Shown in pieces: positions 15,838 to 21,744 of a stretch of DNA of 21,744 nt; the first letter of the stretch is position 1, and each line of letters opens with the position of its first letter. Both the position numbers and the translations under genes were made by a program. This stretch comes from CAYVSY01 sp964454255. GTDB lineage: Bacteria; Bacillota_I; Bacilli_A; RF39; UBA660. The notes beneath the pieces are model-generated. The model made no database searches. It saw only the letters and a list, made by a program, of their open reading frames with translations, and had not been told where the DNA came from. The stretch is taken from contig CAYVSY010000010.1 in assembly GCA_964454255.1 (NCBI GenBank), positions 1-21,744 on the forward strand. Reading direction: 5' to 3'.

Positions 15838-17053
15838 AATAATTAACATAAAAGGAAGAGAAATATTAGATTCAAGAGGTAATCCGACCGTAGAAGTGGA
15901 AGTTACCATTGAAAATAACATTAAAGGAATTGCAAGTGTTCCAAGTGGTGCTTCAACTGGTAAAAATGAGGCTTTAGAATTGCGCGATGGAGATCCTAAT
16001 AGATATCTTGGTAAAGGTGTATTAAAGGCTGTTTATAATATTAATAACATAATTAAACCTAAATTGATAGGGATGGATATTAATAATCAAAAATTATTAG
16101 ATGAAACAATGATTACTTTAGATGGAACGCCAAATAAAAGTAATTTAGGAGCTAATGCTATTTTAGGTATATCGATAGCTTGTCTTAAAGCATCAGCTAA
16201 ATTAAATAATAAAGAATTATATGAAATAATTGGCACAGGGAATTTACTTCCTAATCCCATGATGAATATAATTAATGGTGGTGCTCATGCTGATAATAAT
16301 TTAGATGTTCAAGAATTTATGATTATTCCTGTATCCAATACATTTAAAGAAAGATTACGTATGGGTTCAGAAATATTTCATAATTTAAAAAAAATATTAC
16401 ATAATGCTAATTTTAATACTGGAGTAGGTGATGAAGGTGGTTTTGCACCTAATTTAAAAAATACTGAAGAAGCTCTTGATTACATTATTAAAGCTATTAA
16501 AATATCAAATTATATTCCGGGTAAAGATGTTAATATTGGATTGGATGTTGCCGCTAGTGAATTATTTGATAATGGAATATATAATATTGAAGGTAAAAAA
16601 TATAATAGAGAAGAACTTGTCGATTATTATGTTAAATTAGTTGATAAATACCCTATAATATCTATTGAAGACGGAATGGCTGAAGAAGATTTTGAAGGTT
16701 GGAAAATATTAACTAAAAAATTAAACAACATACAACTTGTTGGCGATGATTTGTTTGTTACTAATCCAAAAATATTCAAAAAAGGTATTGATATTAATAT
16801 CGCTAATGCCATATTAATAAAACTAAATCAAATTGGAACCATTACCGAAACATTAGAAACAATTAAATTAGCTAAAGAAAATAATTATAACATTATCATT
16901 TCACATCGCAGTGGAGAAACAGAAGATAATTATATTGCTGATTTTGCCGTTGGACTTAATTTAGGACAAATAAAGACAGGCTCATTATCTAGAAGCGAAA
17001 GAATATCAAAATATAATCGTTTGTTAAAAATAGAAGAAATAATTAAACAATAA
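15830..17053 (+). CDS. eno: Enolase
   Basis: Converts 2-phosphoglycerate to phosphoenolpyruvate in glycolysis and also takes part in RNA-degradation complexes in many bacteria. It has 407 residues, slightly shorter than the usual 430. Motifs: the start MNKIINIKGREILDSRGNPTVEV typical of the family, the substrate loop PSGASTGKNEALELRD, NGGAHADN, QEFMIIP, VGDEGGFAPN (catalytic Glu 202), the metal ligands in SIEDGM and VGDDLF, the catalytic Lys 331 in IKLNQIGT and the HRSGETED loop (His 359). All key residues are present. The ribosome site GGAGG lies within the end of gpmI. A strong terminator follows. Confidence 0.98.
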   Translation: MNKIINIKGREILDSRGNPTVEVEVTIENNIKGIASVPSGASTGKNEALELRDGDPNRYLGKGVLKAVYNINNIIKPKLIGMDINNQKLLDETMITLDGTPNKSNLGANAILGISIACLKASAKLNNKELYEIIGTGNLLPNPMMNIINGGAHADNNLDVQEFMIIPVSNTFKERLRMGSEIFHNLKKILHNANFNTGVGDEGGFAPNLKNTEEALDYIIKAIKISNYIPGKDVNIGLDVAASELFDNGIYNIEGKKYNREELVDYYVKLVDKYPIISIEDGMAEEDFEGWKILTKKLNNIQLVGDDLFVTNPKIFKKGIDINIANAILIKLNQIGTITETLETIKLAKENNYNIIISHRSGETEDNYIADFAVGLNLGQIKTGSLSRSERISKYNRLLKIEEIIKQ

Positions 17054-17062
17054 TAAAAAATT

Positions 17063-17095
17063 AAAACATAATTAAACAAAATATTATGTTTTTTT
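17063..17095 (+). terminator. Rho-independent terminator of gpmI-eno
   Basis: AAAACATAAT (17063-17072) pairs perfectly with ATTATGTTTT (17083-17092) over a 10-nt loop, followed by three more T's. Confidence 0.8.
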
Positions 17096-17120
17096 ATTTT
17101 AAAATAGAATAGGTGATAAC

Positions 17121-17300
17121 ATGAAAATAAAAATATTTGATGAAGAACATGAAACTGATTTAGAAGAAAAAATAAATGATTTTTTAAGCGATGAAACAAT
17201 AGAAGTTCATGATATAAAATTTAATAGTAGTGTTTCCATATACGGCGATGAACAAGTATTTTGTTTTTCAGCATTAATCATGTATAAAGAAATAAAATAA
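17121..17300 (+). CDS. cse60: Cse60-family small protein (DUF2758)
   Basis: This is a 59-aa gene with AGGTGAT (17111-17117) as ribosome site, 3 nt before the ATG. The protein begins MKIKIFDEEHETDLEEKIN, continues FLSDETIEVHDIKFNSSVSI and ends EQVFCFSALIMYKEIK. This closely follows Bacillus Cse60, as I recall it, in length, in the start KVFDEAHEKDLEE and in the end YCFSALIIY. In Bacillus cse60 is transcribed by sigma E in the mother cell during sporulation; its molecular function is unknown. Homologues also occur outside sporulation gene clusters, so this gene alone does not prove spore formation. No clear promoter separates it from the eno terminator. Confidence 0.85.
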   Translation: MKIKIFDEEHETDLEEKINDFLSDETIEVHDIKFNSSVSIYGDEQVFCFSALIMYKEIK

Positions 17301-17332
17301 TTATTTGTCGAATATCCTTAATTCTATTATTC

Positions 17333-17364
17333 ATTTCATTGAAATAAATTGTATTATGGGTGAT
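17333..17364 (+). promoter_or_regulatory. Possible promoter, palindrome and ribosome site of the Ca2+ ATPase
   Basis: ATTTCA-T-TGAAAT (17333-17345) is a perfect 6-1-6 palindrome. TG plus TATTAT (17350-17357) could be a -10 box. GGGTGAT (17358-17364) is the ribosome site, 3 nt before ATG 17368. No good -35 is visible. Confidence 0.35.
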
Positions 17365-17367
17365 ATA

Positions 17368-19935
17368 ATGCAATCAGGATTAATAGAAACAGAAGTTATT
17401 ATTAACAGAAAAAAATATGGTGAAAATAAATTAACTAAAAAAAGAGAAGACACATTTTTAAAATTGTTATTAGAATCATTGGGTGATCCTATAATAAAAA
17501 TATTATTAATTGCACTAGCACTTAAAACATTATTTTTATTTAAAAATTTTGATTGGTATGAAACAATTGGGATTGTTTTAGCCATTTTTCTTGCTTCTTT
17601 TATTTCAACTATTTCAGAATATGGGAGTAATCAAGCTTTTAAAAGATTACAAGCTGAATCAAAAAGAATAAAGTGTAGGGTTAGAAGAGACAATAAAATA
17701 AAAGAAATATTAATAGAAGAAGTTGTTGTTAATGATATTGTTTTATTATCAAGTGGAGATTCTATTCCAGCTGATGGAATTATTATTAATGGATCCATAA
17801 TAATTGATGATTCAGCTTTAACAGGCGAAACAAAAGAAAAAAATAAAAATGAAAACAATAATGATGTTTTTCGAGGAATGAATGTTATAAAGGGATATGC
17901 TGAAGTTTTAATAAAAAAAGTTGGAGATATGACTACTTATGGCATTCTATCATTAGAAGTTCAAGAAAAGGAAATAGAATCACCATTAAAATTAAAATTA
18001 ATTAATCTAGCTAAAATAATAAGCAAAATAGGTTATATCGGTGCATTTTTAGTATCAATAGCTTATTTATTTTCTGTTATTGTTTTAAAAAATAATTTTG
18101 ATTATAATCAAATTATTGCAACTATCACTAACTTTCCATTAATTACAAGTTATTTATTACACGCCTTAACATTAAGTGTAACTGTTATTGTAGTAGCTGT
18201 TCCAGAAGGATTGCCTATGATGATAGCTTTAGTTTTGTCATCTAATATAAAAAAAATGGTTAAAAATAATGTTTTAGTTAGAAAAATGGTTGGGATAGAA
18301 ACAGCTGGTAATATAAATATATTATTTTCTGATAAAACAGGCACAATTACAAAAGGTGAGTTAGAAGTTATTGGTATAGTTGATTATAATAACAATAAAT
18401 ATGATAGTTTAGTAGATTTAAAAAGACATTCTTCATATTATAATTATATAGAATTGTCATTAGTATATAATAATGAAGGAAGTTATGTTAATAATCAAGT
18501 AATAGGGGGTAATTGGACTGATAAAGCTTTACTAAATTTTATTAAAGTTGAAGCAATTAAGAATAAAAATATTGAATATCATGTTCCATTTGATAGTCAA
18601 AATAAATATTCATCTATTGTAGTAGATAAAGTGAAATACATAAAAGGTTCACCAGAAAAACTAATTAAATTATGCACTAAAACAATAGATCAAAATGGAA
18701 ATACTATTCCACTATTAAATAAAAAAGCTATTGAAGAAAAAATAAATATTTGGACTAGTTTGGGAATTAGAGTTATTATTCTAACCATGACTAAAAATAT
18801 TAATTCTATAGATAATCTCACTTTTATTGGGACTGTTTTAATAAAAGATGAAATAAGAAAAGAAGTTCGAGAAGCTATTCAATTAACTAAAAAAGCTGGA
18901 ATATCAACTATAATGATTACCGGTGATAATAAAGAAACGGCTGTATCTATTGCAAAAGAAATAGATTTAATTACCTCCACAAAAGATTTAGTCTTAACTA
19001 GCGATGAAATTAGTTATATGAGTGATGCTGAATTAAAAGAAAAAATATTTAATATCAAAGTTATAGCTAGAAGTCTTCCCCAAGATAAGAGTAGATTAGT
19101 TAAAATATCACAAGAATTAAACCTTGTTGTAGGTATGACAGGCGATGGCGTTAATGATGCACCAGCCTTAAAAAAAGCTGATGTTGGCTTTGCTATGGGA
19201 AGTGGAACTGAAGTTGCCAAAGAAGCAAGCAATATAATTATATTAGATAATAATTTTTTATCAATAGTTAAGTCTATTTTATTTGGTAGAACTATTTTTA
19301 AAAGCATTAGAAAATTTGTTTTATTCCAATTAACAATTAACGCCTGTGCAATAATAATTTCTTTAGTATGTCCTTTTATTGGCATACCTGAACCAATTAC
19401 TGTCATTCAAATGCTATGGATAAATATGATAATGGATACATTAGCTGGAATAGCTTTCTCATATGAACCTCCGTTATTAGAATATATGGAAGAAAATCCC
19501 AAAAAAAGAACTGATAATATTATTAATAAATATATGTTAAATTCCATTATTATAATAGGATTATATTCTTCTATAATATGTATTGCCTTTTTAAAAGGAC
19601 CAATTATAGAGGGAATATATAGAAATAACGATTACAAAATGACAGCTTTCTTTTGTCTATTTATTTTTTTAAGTATATTTAATTCATTTAATGCTAGAAC
19701 ACATCGTTTAAATATATTAGCTCATATAAGAAAAAATAAAATATTTTTAATTATATTATTATTTATAATTATAGTTCAATTATATTTAATATATTATGGT
19801 GGATCATTATTTAGGACATTTGGATTAAGTTTAAAAGAAATAATAATCGTTATATTAACTTCTTTAAGTGTTATACCAATTGATTTTATTAGAAAAAAAA
19901 TATATAAAAGAAACAATATAGAAATGGGTGTATAA
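17368..19935 (+). CDS. P2-type (PMCA-like) calcium-transporting ATPase
   Basis: Pumps Ca2+ across the cytoplasmic membrane using ATP. From ATG 17368 it has 855 residues; a TTG 63 nt earlier is not preceded by a ribosome site. It has the full P-type layout: N-terminal cation_ATPase_N region, membrane helices near residues 45-80, actuator domain with TGET (152-155) in place of TGES, PEGLP in M4 (Glu 280), phosphorylation site DKTGTIT (Asp 322), GSPEK, TGDN and the hinge TGDGVNDAPALKKAD (from 591). In M5 an Asn (658) and in M6 the NxxxD pair (Asn 686, Asp 690) of QMLWINMIMDTLA fit a P2B pump with one Ca2+ site. The VAVPEGLP and LWINMIMDTLA wording is closer to PMCA than to SERCA. Substrate Ca2+ is inferred from family residues. 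It ends 10 nt from the convergent rnjA. Confidence 0.93.
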   Translation: MQSGLIETEVIINRKKYGENKLTKKREDTFLKLLLESLGDPIIKILLIALALKTLFLFKNFDWYETIGIVLAIFLASFISTISEYGSNQAFKRLQAESKRIKCRVRRDNKIKEILIEEVVVNDIVLLSSGDSIPADGIIINGSIIIDDSALTGETKEKNKNENNNDVFRGMNVIKGYAEVLIKKVGDMTTYGILSLEVQEKEIESPLKLKLINLAKIISKIGYIGAFLVSIAYLFSVIVLKNNFDYNQIIATITNFPLITSYLLHALTLSVTVIVVAVPEGLPMMIALVLSSNIKKMVKNNVLVRKMVGIETAGNINILFSDKTGTITKGELEVIGIVDYNNNKYDSLVDLKRHSSYYNYIELSLVYNNEGSYVNNQVIGGNWTDKALLNFIKVEAIKNKNIEYHVPFDSQNKYSSIVVDKVKYIKGSPEKLIKLCTKTIDQNGNTIPLLNKKAIEEKINIWTSLGIRVIILTMTKNINSIDNLTFIGTVLIKDEIRKEVREAIQLTKKAGISTIMITGDNKETAVSIAKEIDLITSTKDLVLTSDEISYMSDAELKEKIFNIKVIARSLPQDKSRLVKISQELNLVVGMTGDGVNDAPALKKADVGFAMGSGTEVAKEASNIIILDNNFLSIVKSILFGRTIFKSIRKFVLFQLTINACAIIISLVCPFIGIPEPITVIQMLWINMIMDTLAGIAFSYEPPLLEYMEENPKKRTDNIINKYMLNSIIIIGLYSSIICIAFLKGPIIEGIYRNNDYKMTAFFCLFIFLSIFNSFNARTHRLNILAHIRKNKIFLIILLFIIIVQLYLIYYGGSLFRTFGLSLKEIIIVILTSLSVIPIDFIRKKIYKRNNIEMGV

Positions 19936-19965
19936 AAAAAACTCACTATTGTGAATTCTTTATAC
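19930..19965. terminator. Imperfect bidirectional hairpin between convergent genes
   Basis: TCAC-TATT-GTGA (19943-19954) forms the core, extended by A/T pairs and flanked by GTATAAA (19930-19936) and TTTATAC (19959-19965). On the minus strand a run of eight T's (19941-19934) follows the core, suiting rnjA termination. The stop codons of both genes lie inside the element. Confidence 0.55.
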
Positions 19966-21622
19966 TCATCATAATCGGTAAAATAATTGGTGTTCTACCA
20001 GTTTTTTCTGATAAAAATGGAGCCAAATTAGTAACAATATCATTTTTAATATCATTTTGTGTTATATGCTTAGAGGCTAAGGCATCTTTTATAATTGTTT
20101 CAGCCTTTTTTTCAATACTTCTAATTAATTCTTCATTTTCATTCATTACAATAAAACCTCTAGTAGTAATATTTATTTTGCCAATAAGTTCATTTTTATT
20201 GCAATCAATATTATATATAACTACCAATAATCCATTATTTGATATTAGTTTTCTATCTTTTATTACAACACTACCAACATCTCCAATAACATTTCCATCA
20301 ATGTATACATCAGACGTAGTAACTTTTCCTTCTTTTTTTATGCCATTTTGATTTAAAACAAGAACATCACCATTCTCTAAGACAAAAGTATTTTCTTTTG
20401 GCACGCCACATTCTATCGCAATGTTTGTATGAGATTTTAACATCCTATATTCACCATGGTAAGGAGCAAAGTATTCTGGATTAATTAAACGTAACATAAG
20501 TTTTAATTCTTCTTGATTACCATGACCAGAAGTATGTATTTCACTAATTGCATTAGTATATACTTTAACACCTTTTAAATAAAGTTGATTAATTGTTTTT
20601 GATACCGAAGAAGCATTCCCAGGAATAGGTGAAGACGAAAATACTACAATATCATCGAGTATTAGTTTAATTTGTTTATGAGTTCCATTCGCAATCCTAG
20701 ATAAGGCCGCTAAAGGTTCACCTTGGCTACCAGTGCATAATAAACATACATCACTAGGCTTATAATGATTAACCTCTTCTTGAGAAATAAATATGTTTTT
20801 ATCTTTAATATATCCACATTGCATGGCTATTTCAATAGAAGTATCCATACTTCTACCAAATAATGCTACTTTCCTTTTGTTTTTACGACAAGTTTCAATA
20901 ATATGTTTCAATCTATAAATATTAGATGCAAAAGTTGCTATTATAATTCTGTTTTCTATATGATTAGAAAATATTTCATTCAATGCATCATCAACTTTAG
21001 ATTCACTAATAGACATTCCTTCATGTTCAGCATTAGTTGAATCACTCATTAAAAGTCGGACACCATTATGACCAATTTCTCCCATTTTATATAAATTTGA
21101 CATAGGTCCAATTGGCGTCCAATCAAATTTAAAATCGCCTGTCATTACTACTACTCCATTTGGTGTTTTAATAGATATACCATGCGAATCAGGAATAGAA
21201 TGAGTAGTTCTAAAAAATTCAATTTCAAAAAATTTAAATTTTAATTTTGTTTTTTCATCATAAATATATAATTTATCATATCTTAAGTTTCTTTCTTCTA
21301 ATTTTTTCTTTATTAATGCAGTAGCTTGAACTGGAGCATAAATAACAGGAATATTAACTGTTTGAATTAAAAAGGGAATACTCCCAATATGGTCTTCATG
21401 GCCATGAGTAATAATTAAAGCCTTAATATTTTTTTCATTTTGTTTTAAAAAAGTAAAATCAGGAATAACGTAATCAATTCCCATTAATTCGTCTTCAGGG
21501 AACATAATACCAGAATCGACAATAATTATTTCATTATTATGAGAAACAACATACATATTTTTGCCAACTTCACCAAGTCCACCCAAAGCGAATATTTTTG
21601 TATCAATGTTATTAAATTTCAT
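19946..21622 (-). CDS. rnjA: Ribonuclease J
   Basis: A beta-CASP metallo-beta-lactamase nuclease with 5'-to-3' exonuclease and endonuclease activity; it matures and degrades RNA in Bacillota. It has 558 residues, against 555 in Bacillus RNase J1. Motifs: the start KIFALGGLGEVGKNMY, ligand IVDSG, motif 2 THGHEDHIG (His 73, His 75, Asp 77, His 78), THSIPDSHG (His 141), MTGDFKFD (Asp 163), the beta-CASP helicase-like block SDSTNAEHEG, CTGSQGEP, SSPIPGN, HTSGHGNQEEL and APYHGEYRML, followed by the C-terminal domain. Everything needed for catalysis is present. I choose J1 over J2 on its length and complete active site, with modest certainty. AAAGGAG lies 5 nt before the ATG. The gene is monocistronic in this window. 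Confidence 0.96.
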   Translation of the reverse strand: MKFNNIDTKIFALGGLGEVGKNMYVVSHNNEIIIVDSGIMFPEDELMGIDYVIPDFTFLKQNEKNIKALIITHGHEDHIGSIPFLIQTVNIPVIYAPVQATALIKKKLEERNLRYDKLYIYDEKTKLKFKFFEIEFFRTTHSIPDSHGISIKTPNGVVVMTGDFKFDWTPIGPMSNLYKMGEIGHNGVRLLMSDSTNAEHEGMSISESKVDDALNEIFSNHIENRIIIATFASNIYRLKHIIETCRKNKRKVALFGRSMDTSIEIAMQCGYIKDKNIFISQEEVNHYKPSDVCLLCTGSQGEPLAALSRIANGTHKQIKLILDDIVVFSSSPIPGNASSVSKTINQLYLKGVKVYTNAISEIHTSGHGNQEELKLMLRLINPEYFAPYHGEYRMLKSHTNIAIECGVPKENTFVLENGDVLVLNQNGIKKEGKVTTSDVYIDGNVIGDVGSVVIKDRKLISNNGLLVVIYNIDCNKNELIGKINITTRGFIVMNENEELIRSIEKKAETIIKDALASKHITQNDIKNDIVTNLAPFLSEKTGRTPIILPIMMSIKNSQ

Positions 21623-21627
21623 TTTTT

Positions 21628-21690
21628 CTCCTTTCGCGAAAATAAAAGAATTAACTTAATCATTATAAAGTATTTTTTTCATTTTGTCTA
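21628..21690 (-). promoter_or_regulatory. rnjA promoter and 5' leader
   Basis: On the minus strand TAGACA (21690-21685) and TATAAT (21667-21662) are 17 bp apart, giving a leader of about 33 nt, one of the longest here. The leader contains the palindrome TTCGCGAA (21633-21640) overlapping the AAAGGAG ribosome site (21634-21628). In Bacillus rnjA is autoregulated, but nothing in this short leader proves it. From 21691 to the window end I see no gene. Confidence 0.6.
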
Positions 21691-21744
21691 GTTTTCCTCT
21701 TAATGTAGCCTATTAGTTTACAAAATAATAAAAATATTATATAC

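Noticed and set aside
17305..17367. Upstream TTG start for the Ca2+ ATPase
   Set aside because: There is no ribosome site before 17305, whereas GGGTGAT precedes ATG 17368. The extra residues would not match the family.
19014..19406. Minus-strand open frame of 130 codons inside the Ca2+ ATPase
   Set aside because: It is antisense to the hinge and M5 region of a conserved protein, has no ribosome site and no recognisable product.

Overview
The window is chromosomal DNA from a very A+T-rich bacterium with Gram-positive (Bacillota/Bacilli-like) logic. The evidence is AddA/AddB rather than RecBCD, RNase J, an alanine T-box leader, PadR regulation, a Cse60-like sporulation-family protein, GGAGG and GGTGAT Shine-Dalgarno sites, and TTGACA/TATAAT promoters. 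Tryptophan is encoded by TGG and TGA is used as a stop (padR), so this is code 11, not the mycoplasma code. The short AlaRS, AddA and AddB suggest a reduced-genome, uncultured gut-type Bacilli lineage (RF39-like). That placement is inference.

Layout. (1) 74-1675: a membrane-anchored protein of unknown function with its own terminator. (2) 1736-10220: addB, a CapA-family protein, an alanine T-box riboswitch, a short alaS lacking the C-terminal C-Ala domain, and addA starting 2 nt after alaS. (3) 10240-11970: a padR / DUF1700-like / small membrane protein operon behind a consensus promoter filled with overlapping palindromes, closed by a 15-bp hairpin. (4) 11965-12355, minus strand: a Met/Pro/Gln-rich repeat protein broken by a 100-N assembly gap exactly in its tandem repeat. 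(5) 12433-14204: trmB, an unrecognised 155-aa protein, and rubrerythrin behind a PerR-like box. (6) 14320-17053: gpmI and eno, overlapping by 8 nt, which catalyse consecutive glycolytic steps. (7) 17121-17300: a 59-aa Cse60-family gene. (8) 17368-19935: a P2-type Ca2+ ATPase, convergent with rnjA (RNase J) on the minus strand.

Most of the content is housekeeping. The points most worth a second look are the T-box that appears to govern both alaS and the DNA-repair gene addA, the truncated AlaRS, the padR promoter architecture, the PerR-like box at rubrerythrin, the repeat-protein gap, and two genome-style traits: mRNA leaders only about 10-16 nt long, and terminator hairpins that contain stop codons. 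I saw no phage, insertion sequence, CRISPR array, rRNA or tRNA gene.
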